The notes: a model not told the origin generated them from the sequence alone. Positions 24,365-35,644 are shown, numbered from the stretch's first letter. The stretch: 64,000 nt of DNA from Trichaptum fuscoviolaceum (GCA_910574455.1 CAJSYZ010000005.1:6758001-6822000), one strand, 5' to 3'. A program made the numbers and translations.

Positions 24365-25222
24365 ATGGGAAGGATGCTGAACAGCTACGCTCTCTCAACA
24401 CATACAACAGTGAGGAGAGAAAAGTTGCGAAGTTGCGCGGTCGGATTCGTATATACGGGGCTATGTATCACCGGGCAGTTTGATGCGTCCCAATATTCCG
24501 CTTGCATGCACAAAGTCCACCAGACGTCGACAAAGCGACTCACAACTCAATTTGCAAATGCAGCGAAGGGAATGATTATAACTGCATTTTCGACATCATC
24601 CAAGTTTCGTGTCCCCATTCCTTGCCAAACACCTCTGCCCCGCCACCATTGCCGCCTAAATGGAGAACGCTCGGTTTCAATGTGCAGTATGAGTTGATCG
24701 TCGGCCGACAGCGCGATTCCCTCAGCTCCGAGGACGAGAAACGCGCCTTCATGCAAATTACTCCTTCCGAAGCGGGTTGGGATGCATTCAAGTTCAAGTT
24801 GGCCCATTTCCCATTTTGGCACGGTTCTAGTTCAAGTTTCGGGTTGAGTACAGGGATGACTGGTTGTATGGTGAGTTACTCGTGGCTTTCTTTGAAATCC
24901 TTCTAGAGCTGATGGAGCAGCTTCTTGTGCAGTGGGTTGTATCCTCCCGACTTCTTCGGAGTTAACATGACTCATTTTCTTGTTCGTTTGTGCTTAAAAT
25001 GAAAAGAAGCCTTATAATCAAGTCATCCGGAAGAAATCATTTGTTATCTCCTATCAGTTCAACTTGCGGTTTATCCAAGTCATAGTACAAAGCACTAATA
25101 GCTCCCTCTCTCTTTCTAGAAGAATGGGAAATCAGAAAACTGACTTCAACTACTTTGTATAAGTGTGAAGTGGGAGCGGGTATCGTCCCCAAGATCATCA
25201 TCCAGCCATTCCACCGTGAATC
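24365..25222. other. Unassigned stretch before the exonuclease gene
   Basis: Open frames exist on both strands at 24500-24900 (plus: IFDIIQVSCPHSLPN.., PPKWRTLGFNVQYELIVG; minus: EGAFLVLGAEGIALSADDQ). Either could be a relic of coding sequence, but neither belongs to a family I recognise and they are mutually exclusive. The last 200 bp should include the exonuclease promoter. Confidence 0.3.
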
Positions 25223-26264
25223 ATGTTCTCAAATCTTCGTACTATCCTTCTCATCCTCCTCTCCCTTGATTACGCACGCCTGCACCTCCGCACCGTCCTC
25301 CGCTTTCAGCTCGTTCAACGCTGGACAGCAAGGGCTCAAACGAAGGTACTTGTTTCATTCATATCAAGATCTGTACACTGACTTGTTGCTAGATACACAA
25401 GAAACTGCAAACGTTTCTTGATTTCCTCGGGGTACCACCAACACCTCTCTCCGAATTAGATGAATATAGGCCCCATAATATAGTTCCGATACAGTGTTGC
25501 ACGGGCTTGGATGTGGACAACGCAATGACTGCAATATATGCATCTTTGCCACAGGTACCAGCTAGGAGATTTGTCTCGATCGACATCGAGTGGGCAAGTG
25601 GCGGAAAAGGGTCCAATCATCGCGTAGACCTCATCCAACTCGCAGTTCAAAACCAGGTTTATCTGGTCAGGACGCATACTCTTACTGACCTTCCTCCTAC
25701 GTTGGCGCAACTCCTTGGGGATGGTACAGTCATGAAAGTTTCAGCTGGAATCAACGGTATGAATAACTTATCTTTTCTCCTGCGAGGTGGCCAACCAGAA
25801 GAAATGGCAGGTGACGCAGTGCGTATAAAGCGCAAGTTTTGCACCTCTGTGCGCTCCTGTGTCGATCTGACAGATTGGGCGCGCGTTGTCTACCCGGAAG
25901 TCTGGCCCAAAAACCCGACCTGGTCCCAACTGCTCTTAAACCCTCGTCTCTGGTTCCAGCATCCGACTCCGACTGTCAAGCTCGAAAAAATAGTGGGAGA
26001 AGTATTGAGGCTGAACGTCAAGAAGAGTAGTGAGGTCACGATGAGTGACTGGGCAGCTAACGAGCTATCAGCGGCACAAATACAATGTAAGTTATCATTT
26101 TGTTGCTCAAGATCAACCATCTTCAAGTTCTCACTTGCATGATCTGCTGTACTGGAATACTAGATGCTGCCATTGATGTTCACAGCACGTTTGCTGTAGC
26201 TTTGGCCCTGAGCCAAAGCCACCCACCCTTACCGGATAAGTACATCAAGAACTTCGAGGCTTGA
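25223..26264 (+). CDS. DEDDy 3'-5' exonuclease-domain protein with atypical Exo II
   Basis: Three exons (25223-25345, 25393-26086, 26164-26264) encode 305 aa with consistent phases. The N-terminus MFSNLRTILLILLSLDYARL is a short hydrophobic segment that could be a membrane anchor or organelle signal. Motif Exo I is FVSIDIEWASG (D-x-E, around residue 100). Exo III is split by the last intron and reads QIQYAAIDVHSTF, giving the Tyr and Asp of DEDDy enzymes (WRN exonuclease, EXD2, RNase D). At Exo II, where these enzymes have an Asp after the G-x-G-I strand, the sequence is KVSAGINGMNNLSFL, with Asn and no Asp. Loss of this metal ligand would be expected to cripple catalysis, unless a neighbouring residue substitutes. 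It lies between the transposon island and a belt of pseudogenes. Substrate and partners are unknown; the hydrophobic N-terminus resembles EXD2, which is membrane-anchored. Confidence 0.78.
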
Positions 26265-26789
26265 TCTAGTAGGCTGAGGCCCACCAGTAGCAGGTTTGAC
26301 CAAATGTGCTTGAGTTATCGAGTAAATTGTTGTGCACATGCTCTTGTCTTTCAAAGTTGCCAGGAGATTCATGATTAAAATTTATTATTGAATTGCTTTT
26401 TTTTCCCGAATGATCACCGTAGTCTGAGGTATCAAAGTGGTTTGGAAGATGTCGCCAATGGTGTCTGTCTGCTGTGAGCAACCCAATGGATTAAATAGTT
26501 TTCAACACCACTATTAGTGCTTTTTCAAGACACTTCAAAGTTTTCAAGACAATTCAATATAACGCCCGGACGGGCCAGCTTTTTGCTGGCGATACCCGAA
26601 CACCTCTGGGCGTTAAGTAATCACAAGCTACATATTTTACCCAAGCGGTGCAGCAACTATTTTTCCTCCAATAGTAGTACTATGTCAGTGGCAGATTTGT
26701 CTGCTCTGATGCATTATATTATTTTATTATATAGTCCAGTGTCAGAGCCAGCTTGTCCCCGTCAGGCTTCGCAATAACCTTCCGTACTC
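26265..26789. other. Repeat-bearing spacer left of the glucan-synthase fragment
   Basis: AT-rich and gene-free. At 26723-26761 it contains ATTATATAG followed by GAGCCAGCTTGTCCCCG. The same arrangement occurs at 29943-29973 at the edge of the coatomer fragment. This looks like a shared repeat boundary abutting two unrelated gene fragments. Confidence 0.5.
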
Positions 26790-29615
26790 GCATTCCGCGC
26801 GCGCAAAGTAGTCCTCGCCTTCGGATACATCAGAGCTTGCTGAACCACGCCTTTCTAATTTCAAAGTGCGAGGAGGGAGCAGATGCTGCTCCAGAGGCAC
26901 GAGTGTCGAATGGCTCCAAGCTCCAGGAGATCCAGTGATCGAGTTGTGTGGGCTGTCGTATGTGCTTCGGGTATCCCAGTTGGGTTGCGTCGGTTCTTCC
27001 CGATGTTCAGCTTCACCATCAGAAGGTCTCCATGCTAAAGAGCCCGCGATCTGACGACTAGTAAAGTTAATGCTACGCTTGTGGAAGTCTCCCATGCGCT
27101 GACGCCATTCAACAACCGGGAAACGCTGAACAGCCGAACGAGCACGCAAGATAGCATGTTCTTCTTCCGTAGACTTAAGCGCCATTTTTATTGTTTTCGT
27201 AAGCTGGGACAACATGTGTGCTGTTGAACTCGATTCGACAGGGAACCACTGTGTTCAAAGTCAGATTGCAAAACATTAGAAAAAACGAATGCAAACTTAC
27301 CCAACCAGGCATGAGACCGAGACCACCGTATGGAGGCGAAGTAGTGAACTCTGGCTTTGAGTACACTCGGTTCGGGTACATCTCCATGAGACGAGCAAGC
27401 TTCTCCGCAGCGAAACGTCCATACAAGTCAATGACAGGCCCGACACAATTCAACTGAATCGAAGGGTGTTTTTCCAGTCTGGCATTAATAAATGAGCAAA
27501 CATTCATTTACTTAGCAAAATAGGATTAAGAAATAACTTACAGCGAAGGCATCATGTCTGCAATAAGATCTACACCCTTTTGCTTCAACCAACAACCAAT
27601 GAACACGAATAGATCTGCCTAAGGATCCTGTGCAATACCAGCCCACTCCTGAGCCTGCTGCTTGAACTCCGTACATTTCGCCTCTGCTTCCTCATCAATC
27701 TGAATGTCCTTGATTTGAACAGGCTGTTCGTCCAAAGCAGATAACCGTTGGGTCCGGATTCGGGAGCGAGTCGACATGCTTGAGTGTCCAAAGCGCCGGG
27801 TAACGCGCCCACGACCGTTTACCATACTGTCAGAGACACCAGCGACACCGATCGATTTCTGGTGCACATTGATGAAGGATGCTGCGGCGTGGAGCAAGTT
27901 GAACGTGTTTCCGAACTGAACGAACGTGCTCCTTGCTGATATTGAACACCGAGCACACTTCCTTCATCTCCTCCTTCGTGCGGAGTGGCCACAACCCCTG
28001 GAGCTCCGCATTGTGGAGAGACAGACAGATGGGGAGGACCTTCGGGAGCAGATAGATAGGTGCGAGCGCACTGTGGTAGTCATTAATGTGGTAGATATCA
28101 ATCTGCGGGTAGCACCTAACGGTTGCTGCGATAGCCTGGTTCCATGTCGAGTAGAAGATAGCTGAGCTGATATCGTCATGCGCGCATGATACGGGTCCGC
28201 CTTTGTTTGTGCGCGGAAGACAGGCAAGTCGAGGACGATGTACGTGATGTTGTCGAGGACATGCGTCTCAACCTCGATAAGGTACGGGTCGCCGAAGATA
28301 ATGACTTCGATAGGTTCTGCAGGTTCGCCAGCAGGGTACTCAATGTCTTTAACCTTTGGTACAACCTAAATCAGGTCGATATCCGACATTGCCTTGCCCA
28401 TCAAATCACACCAAGACCACCGATCTTGACCTTCAACTTCCAATATGATCTCGTACTCCAAAGTCGCAATGAGCATGGTCCTCCGCTTATTCTTGTCTTC
28501 CGGCCAGCCAATGATGTCGCCTGTATGCGCGTGTCCATGGCTCGAGTGTTTCTCCGACATCGGCGCCACATGCAGGTCTTGCGCAGACTTCGAGCCCAGC
28601 GAGCCAATGACGGGGAAATTGTGCGAATGATCCGGCTTCTTTTCCGTGAGACCCCACTGGTTGTACTTGATCCCGTAGAAGCTCCACATGAAGATCGCCA
28701 CTGCCAATGTACCAGTGACAACCGGGATCGACAGGAGCAGCGCGTACATGATAGCGCCCACAGTGCTCTCCCCACGCGGCTCGAGGCTCCACCGCATCGT
28801 CGCGTCATCTACGACCAGCGTACAACGCGAGATGCGGGTGCGGCGGAGCACTGACGTTCAAGTAGTTGGGCGCAGCCAAGTTGGGCGGGAGGCGGTCATG
28901 ACGCCGTTGCCGTCCGTGTCACCGTAGAAGTAGTCATCGAAGCCAAAAACGTTGAGCTGTAGGTACGTCGGCCATGTACTCATAATTTCGAGCTCCCAGC
29001 GTCCGTCGGCGGTATTGTCCATCTGGAAGCTCACTCCTCTGTGGAAACCCCAGGTATTGAACGGACCACGAGCAAGGAACTGAGGAACACGGCACTGATG
29101 AGCATAGTTCCTGTCCGCATGTACAACAGTATAGGATGATGCAGCAATAGCAGACCAGCCTATTGCAAAATTGATTAGCAGATCACAGCACATACTAGTA
29201 TAAGAGTAAGAGCACTTACATTGCACAATAATATGCTCGCCCCGCCCACCAATTCTCATCATTGTCAAACAAGCTTTTATCTATGCTCGTCACATCCTCA
29301 TACGCCGTCCACGTCGTCCAGTTTTGACCATAATTCCACAAGAACCTGAACATATCTGCGCCCAGCGCCTGGTGCGTGAACGTGTACTTCCCAGAACCCG
29401 AGTCCAAGCCGAACGCATCGTTGTCGTAGTCCGCAGAGGGGAAGATCATAGGATTGCGCGCGGAGCCCTTGCGCACAAGGAGATGGTCGCGTGCATTCGT
29501 GAACGAAGTGCAGTCCTGCGAAGGCGGGTTGTTCACAATGATGTCGATGATTCCGTCCGACGCGTTAGGAATCTCCGCACGCAAGGCAGTCCACAAGCCC
29601 AGTTTGATTTCCGTC
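26790..29615 (-). pseudogene. Alpha-1,3-glucan synthase (Ags1-type) fragment, truncated and frameshifted
   Basis: On the minus strand the central part of a cell-wall alpha-1,3-glucan synthase can be followed in family order. It begins at WTALRAEIPNASDGI (29590), then FRFLWNYGQNWTTW, HADRNYAHQCRVPQFL, FMWSFYGIKYNQWG and YHINDYHSALAPIYLLP with LSLHNAELQGLWPLR (glycosyltransferase-5 part, about 28080-27990). It ends with [47 protein letters not shown] and SAVQRFPVVEWRQRM (about 27100). The N-terminal amylase-like domain and the C-terminal membrane part are missing. A 1-nt loss after VAGVSD (about 27830) shifts the frame for some 30 codons and is reversed near 27750. A block of roughly 40 residues normally lying between KPEFT and GGLGLMPGW is absent (about 27340). 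The left end (29615) runs straight into an in-frame stop in unrelated sequence. This is a dead fragment, not a gene. Confidence 0.88.
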
Positions 29616-29974
29616 TAATTTGAACATGGATGGTGGAGGAAGAGGCAATTGGCATTGCCGCACTTCAAGTTTTCTCAACTGGTTTCCTACTAGTAATTCA
29701 AGTTTAGATGTAACAAAAATCGTAAAAATTTTCCAAGTCCCATGTTACTTGAGCACTGAAATCCTGACTTGCATTCTGATGTACTGAGAGATGGCTTGCA
29801 TCCTGAAACACTCTTTATTTCAGTGAGTTAAGGCAATCAGTGTATTTTCAGACGAAGTAGCGACCCTTCAGACAGGTGCCAGCCAAATCAGGACGCGTCA
29901 GTCGCCGTAAGCAGAAAGTAGTTTCCCTGATGAGTATGTATTATATAGCGCTGTCTGAGCCAGCTTGTCCCCGC

Positions 29975-30342
29975 CACGAATGGAAAGCCTTGATTAGATC
30001 GATCCTGCACACAATCTCACCAGTCCCAGAAGACGACAAAACCGCTTTCACGAGCACCTCACCATGCCATGCTTGAACTGGCCTCGATCCAGCACCCTTC
30101 GTTGCTAGACTGCTCCTTTCCTTGAAGTTCATATACACCCGCTCATTTGTCCGCCCCTCCAACACAGCGTACGCATTTGAGTCTGTAGCCCATGCGATGG
30201 AAGAGCCGTTGCCGAACACCTTGTTTGGCCGGGCCAGCGCAGTGACTCTCTGTCTCCGACCACCACGGAGATGAAGCGCCCGTTGGGAGAGTGTTAAAGG
30301 ACATCGGGAAAATCTCCACCGTACTACCGAGTTCTTGCACAG
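29975..30342 (-). pseudogene. Coatomer beta-prime subunit (Sec27-type) fragment
   Basis: The minus strand reads QELGSTVEIFPMSFN, NKVFGNGSSIAWATDSN, YAVLEG, NFKERSS, KGAG and later GEIVCRIDL. These are pieces of the segment following the N-terminal WD40 propeller of the COPI coat subunit beta-prime. Only about 120 codons of an approximately 850-residue protein are present. The frame changes near 30260, between SFN and NKVFG, and both ends run into repeat sequence. It is a captured or relocated fragment with no coding potential as a COPI subunit. Confidence 0.8.
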
Positions 30343-30600
30343 CATCAGGGAATCTTCTTTCTCGCTTACGGCTTCTTAAAGTTACTTAAACGGTCTGATA
30401 TTTCCGGAAGCCCTGGAAAGTAAAACATTACTGATTTACTGATTTCAGGCATGTGGTTTGATTATTCAGGAAGGGCCTTACTGAAATCAGTGTTGTCAAC
30501 TTAAATCAGTGCTCTCAGTGCTCTCAGTGCTTCAGCAATCAGACATTCAGGTTATTTAAATCAGTGTATAAGGAAGTCATAAGGACAAAGTAAGTACAAT
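30343..30600 (+). repeat. Right arm of the Pack-type element, CAGTGCT-rich
   Basis: Starts CATCAGGGAATCTTC and includes GTTACTTAAACGGTCTGA, then CTGATTTACTGATTTCAGG and CAGTGCTCTCAGTGCTCTCAGTGC. It resembles 9719-10110 throughout, including the GTTACTTAAACG word (9757-9770 in that copy). Confidence 0.65.
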
Positions 30601-30711
30601 TATAAGTGATATAATAAGATAAAATGCACATGATCAAAATGGTTCATCATGTGAAGGAATCAAAGGAAAGTCGGTACCAAACAAATAAGGAGGCAAAGCA
30701 GTGAACTTTCC

Positions 30712-32900
30712 TCACACAGCTCGAGGCTCCCGCTCGTCGACCGTCCCCCACTTGCGGCTGACAATGGCCTGAACCTTCGAGACATCCGCAGGTGTTCCGT
30801 TCTTCTGCTCGAAGTCTCTCCATGCCTCTAGCAGAACAACGCGCTTCACACAAATCAGCCACCTTCAAGAATGTCAAATAAGCGGGCACATACCTCTTCT
30901 TTAAGGCCCCTGTTCTTCAGATCCTTGTATGACCTCTTGAACACCTGGCGAGCCAGGTTCAAATCGCCCTCCACCATCGTCTCCTCGGCCTCATCCTCAT
31001 TGTCCTTGTCCTCCCTCGACGCCTGATTGTTAGGAATCGGGCTCGCTTCAAGTTCTGCGTACGCGCGCCAGACCTTGAAGTAGCCACTCATGCGCACCAG
31101 GCGCTCATACAGATCCCTTGTACGCTGTCGCTCGCCCTGCTCAAACTCGAAGTCAATGTACGCCTTCCAGAGGTTTTCGGGGTACGACAGCGGCTGCTGC
31201 GATGTGCCGAGTTCGAATATGGCTCGCGCTCGTGAGTAGTCCGCGAGCGCCGCCTCGATCTGGGCAACTTGGATCCAGGCCAAGGAGTTCGTTGAATCGT
31301 ATTCGATGTACTCTATAATGGGCGTCTGCACGCAGTCAAACTCTCGAAGCTGAAAGACAAAGTCAGTAAACCATGCAAATGATAAGAGCAATTGAAGTTA
31401 CGTCGAGCTCAAGTAGGATATAGCCTTTAAAGAGCTTTTCCTTAGGACACATGCCGATTGCAGCACCGAGCAATTTGCGTGCTGTGGGTAGATCAAGTCG
31501 CCGAAAGTTCGTAAACATGAGCCACAGCTTCGCAAACGTGAATTGCTTGTGGGGGACCACTTGTAACGCTGTTCGGTATACTCGCCGTGTCCAATCATAA
31601 TCCTGCGTGGGCGGTTGTTAGCACTTGAAAAAGAGACATGAAAGAAACACCAGACTTTGGTATCCACTTCTTCAAACAATGCGTAGTCTAGCCACAGAAA
31701 GATGTATTGTCTCCAGTGACGCTTCAAGTCACCGGGGCGTATTTGCGCAACAGCTCGCTCGTAGACTTCACGAACCCGGTATATCGCGCTTTCAATCTTG
31801 TCCTCAGACGCGTCTTCCTCCCGAAGTGACCTCAGTGAGTCTTCTTCCAAGCGAGCATAGTCAAACCATACGTCGTAATTTCGACTGTCGTGCGCAAGTT
31901 CTTCCTCACACTGGCTCCTCCTCTTGCCCAGAACAGTGATTTCAAGGATGTTGCAAGTTCCATGCTGCTTTCAAACTTGGTGTAGGCAGCATAGAGTGCC
32001 TGGGACTTGGAGCGAGGTAGTCTGTCCAGCGCAAACTAGGGGGGTTTAAAACGTAGAAGCACATAAAGCTTGGGGAGTGCGTACCTTGTAGATTACCCTA
32101 GCTCAGTCGTACTCCTTCAATCGTGTTTCCATCCTTCTCGATTTGTTCCGCATCATCACCAAAGAACTCCAGTGCCATCTGGAACACCTCACGAGCAAAG
32201 GTCCGATTCGCCCCTCCTCAAACTTCGCCCACTTGACCCAGATGTGGGGTCCAGGTCGAACAGCAACCCACCGCTCGTAGATCGCACTCGCGCGATCAAG
32301 TTCTTGGTACCGCTCTTCGAGCTTGATGTACGCCTGCCATGCCTTGTCCTGTGGCTCCCACTGCACCCATCGCTCAAACACTTGACGCGCGCCAGCGACG
32401 TTTCCGAGCGGTTCCTTCAGATGCACGTATTTGTACCAGAGTTGGTCGATGCACCGCAACAAAGTCACTGCCCGGTCAATCACATTGCGTGCGTGCTGTT
32501 TCGCCCCTTCAGTTCCATGTCCGTGTAGGAGAGCCAGAGTTGGACACTTCGTGGGTCTACATCGAGAGCGCGCTCATATACCGAGCGCGAACGTTCGTAT
32601 TCGCCTGGACTCACCTACGTTGAGTTTCAGTCATAACTCCAGTCATTTTGATAGTGTACGTACCTCCCAACTAACGTAGGATTTGCATTCTTTCCTGTTT
32701 CAAGTCAGCACCTGAAAGATAAACCCAAGCATGAAAACATACAAGTTTCCCCTTGTCCGCCGAATCCTCTCCTCGAACTCCTTACGCTTCCGGCCTCGGT
32801 ATTCATAGTGTCCCTCAAAGTCTTCAATGCATTGTTTTGGCGCGTGAAAAGCTGTTTCCTGGCGCTCTTGTGGTTCCCGAAGCAGTTGTTCTGCTGTAAT
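30712..32900 (-). pseudogene. Pre-mRNA splicing factor CLF1 (HAT-repeat) pseudogene
   Basis: Read on minus, HAT (half-a-TPR) repeats of the NineTeen-complex scaffold CLF1/Syf3 are obvious: [125 protein letters not shown] and [15 protein letters not shown]. Breaks are several. A 1-nt loss lies before [10 protein letters not shown] (about 32505). A frame change follows KWAKFEE (about 32215). An in-frame TGA at 32105-32103 follows RLKEYD where the family has Arg, a CGA-to-TGA type change. Another shift lies before TVLGKRR (about 31950). The protein then stops early after VSKVQAIVSRKWGTV, lacking the usual C-terminus. The first exon of the family is also missing. Original intron positions are still visible, so this is a DNA-level duplicate rather than a retrocopy. 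Confidence 0.88.
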
Positions 32901-34110
32901 CTACTTGAGCTTAAGCATCATCCTTGAATAAGAGTGATTGGGTACATACTTGTATCGCCGCGGGTCCACGCAATGTTTTACACCTTCCGCCTGTTGAGCT
33001 AAGTTGTGAAGGATGCGCCAGCCACAAGCCGACCCGCCATCGCTGTCCGTCAAAGGAATGAGAGCAGGTTGACAGCGGTTCATTGTGGCATGTGAAGCCT
33101 AAGACAAGTGACAAGACGATGACCACTTTTGCTCGGATGCATGAAAAAAAAAGAAACTGAAGAGGTATATGTCGTAATAAACTAAAACAATGTAGCAAAT
33201 AATGAAGGGGATAGGGGCTAATGAAGTTAAGACTGAAAAGAAAAGTAAATAAACAGTGTAAAAGCCATATGAAAGGCTATAAAAAGAGCAGCGAAAGAGG
33301 TATGCATGAAAAATGTAAGACAATGAGGCAGAAACGGTTTCGGAAGTGATTTTCTCCGAAGATCGGAGGCATGGGATTGGATGATTTGTGATTTGTAATG
33401 CTTACTTGCTGACAATTCGATAATTTTTTCGCGGCCACACATCCCTCTACTACGCTACGCTTCGTGGCGGGGATTAGACGCCTTGCCAAATACTGTATGT
33501 AATCGCGCCGAACCCTTCGACTCGTTGCTCTTGTTCACGACAAGATCGCATCCGCGCTTTCTCCTCTTCCATGATACTCTAACTCTCGGACTTCAAACGC
33601 CGTCTCTCATATAAAAGACACTTCTTATCAAGTAAGGTGGAATGTATTCTTGACGATGCATGCGACTGAAGTGGGGCCTTACTGCCTCTAAGAACACACA
33701 ATACAGTAAGAGTTCATTTCCGTTGCTCTCGGTACAAAAGAAGACAAACTTCGCTGATCCGCACATATTCAGCATCATCTTCTACGGCGCCCAGCTGATT
33801 TACGGTGTGGAGACTCTTATCATGCGCATCCGTTTATCTCGTCAAATCACCAATCAAATTTCTCGACGGACCGACAAAATATCAACCAGTAGCCCAATTA
33901 GGCATATATTTGTCGCCGGCAGCGCGAGCGGCACGGCATGCAAACCAAAATGGGGTTATCGTAACACCCTTGCCATCACGTGGCGGCCCCGCTATTTAAA
34001 CAGTAAAGCAAAGGCGACCCGACTGTTTGTCGGAAGATACACGTCGTCCACTGCTTTCCCGTTTACCACCACCGTCTGTTCTACATCTCCATACATACCA
34101 ACCTTCCAGT
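32901..34110. other. Intergenic region between the CLF1 pseudogene and the dehydrogenase
   Basis: AT-rich, with poly-A/T runs near 33150 and no recognisable coding sequence. The last few hundred bases should contain the dehydrogenase promoter; no specific site can be named with confidence. Confidence 0.45.
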
Positions 34111-35644
34111 ATGCCGTCCGGAACAATGAAAGCTCTTTGGTATCATGCTGTACGTACCAGTCATTAGACTTCGCATGAACCTAATACCAATGCCACCCGA
34201 CTCTATGAAGGCCAAGAACTTCGAGATCAAGGATGTACCGATTCCACAGGTTGGGCCAGATGATGTGCTTCTAAAAGGTGAGATACAAACCTAAACTCTC
34301 GCGCATCTTGAGCTAAAGCAATTGGAATTTGATAGTTACTTGCTGTGGCGTCTGTGGCACCGACGCACACATCCACGACGGCGAGTTCATCTCCAAGTTT
34401 CCTGTGAGCTGGCTGTTTCTTTCAATATAACAATGAGCTTCTATTCGCAGCTTCACGTTCCGCTGGTGTACTTGAATGAGCTCTCTGTCGCCACGGTCTG
34501 TGGAAGAGCGCATACACCCGGCCCGGGAAGAGAGCTTTGAATGGGTGACGTCACTGCTCTACTTACTTCCTTGCACTTCTGTTAATGCTTTGAGTATGTT
34601 CGCTAACATAAATCTCTCGCAGCTGATTCCTGGTCACGAAGCTATCGGCACCGTTGTTGAAATGGGGTCTAACGTGAAAGGTTTCGATAAGGGCGATCGG
34701 TGTGTGGCAGACGTCGGTATTACTGTGCGTGGTAAACTTTATGCTCGAATTTACATTGCGGAACTATAATACGTGATTAGTGTGACAACTGCTTCTTCTG
34801 TCGCCGCGGGCAGCCACTCCTCTGTGAGAACTTCAATGCGCGTGGTGTCACCCAGGATGGTGGTTTTGCGGAATACATCGTATAGTGCGTTTCATTTAGC
34901 TGTTGCCCATTGCATGAGTTGATAAAATCTTCTATTCAGTGAGCAGCATAAACTATACAAGATCAAGAACTTGACTGATGAAGAAGCCACATTGCTCGAG
35001 CCTGCGGCGTGTGCGCTACATGGCCTTGACAAGCTCTCGCCTCCTGTTGGAATTGAAGTTCTTATCCTCGGTGCTGGTCCAACAGGTCTTATCCTGGCTC
35101 AACTGCTGAAATTGAATGGAGCATTCCGAGTCGTTATTGCAGCTAACAAAGGCATCAAGATGGACCTCGCGAAGGAGCTGGACTGTGGAGACGAGTACAT
35201 TGAGCTAGATCGCGAGAATCCTACAGCTCAGTGGGCGAAGTTAAAAGAAGATAATCCGTATGGGTTCGATGTGGTTGTCGAGGCAACAGGCGTGGAGAAA
35301 CTCGCAAACGAGAGCATAAACTATGTCCGTCGTGGAGGCACGCTGATGATATATGGTGTGTATGAAAACAAAGCGCTCGTACATTGGCCGCCGAGCAAGA
35401 TCTTTGGTGATGAAATCAAGGTACGCATTCTGAGTGACCATTTGTGAGTGAGCTAACGGTTGCTGCGTAGATCATCGGATCCTTCTCCCAAGCATACTGT
35501 TTCCCTCGAGCAGTCGCCTATCTAGACAGTGGCAAGATCCGCGTGAAAGGCATGGTGACCGACGTCTTTAGCCTTTCGGACTACCAGCTGGCGCTGGACA
35601 AGATGAGCAGCCGAGGCGCGCTAAAGATCGCCATCAAGCCCTGA
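34111..35644 (+). CDS. Zinc-dependent medium-chain dehydrogenase (polyol/D-arabinitol dehydrogenase-like)
   Basis: Seven exons (34111-34149, 34211-34277, 34336-34403, 34623-34724, 34781-34884, 34940-35420, 35471-35644) encode 344 aa. The N-terminus [12 protein letters not shown] leads to the catalytic zinc motif [14 protein letters not shown] and PGHEAIG (Cys, His, Glu). A structural-zinc lobe follows, [15 protein letters not shown], with four cysteines. The Rossmann fold has [13 protein letters not shown], and the acidic end of the fold is replaced by AANKG, which would favour NADP(H) over NAD(H). The family oxidises polyols such as sorbitol, xylitol or D-arabinitol in the cytosol; fungal arabinitol dehydrogenases look like this. 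The acceptor of intron 1 is AAG, slightly unusual. Intron 3 is 219 nt, far longer than the others (about 50-60 nt). Start chosen at the first ATG; the second in-frame ATG is five codons later. Confidence 0.88.

Larger units (their letters stand above)
29750..30600. mobile_element. Pack-type inverted-repeat element carrying a coatomer fragment (candidate)
   Basis: The coatomer-derived segment is bracketed by inverted repeats. The left inner edge is GCCGTAAGCAGAAAG..CCCTGATG (29904-29932). The right is CATCAGGGAATCTTC..CTTACGGC (30343-30372), its reverse complement with a few changes. Outside these, both arms are rich in CACTGA/CAGTGCT units (29760-29880 and 30440-30570). The arm family is the same as at 9719-10110. 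Outer ends and a target duplication are not resolved, so the borders given are approximate. A non-autonomous element that has swallowed a host gene piece is the simplest reading. Confidence 0.55.

Noticed and set aside
24502..24906. Competing frames on both strands before the exonuclease
   Set aside because: Mutually exclusive, unrecognised, and neither joins to the exonuclease, whose own first exon starts at 25223.
28186..28854. Plus-strand 222-codon frame, Arg/Val/Asp-rich
   Set aside because: Antisense to the glucan-synthase fragment, whose minus-strand reading has clear homology.
30712..32900. CLF1 as a functional gene
   Set aside because: At least three frameshifts, an in-frame TGA and a missing C-terminus rule out a full product.
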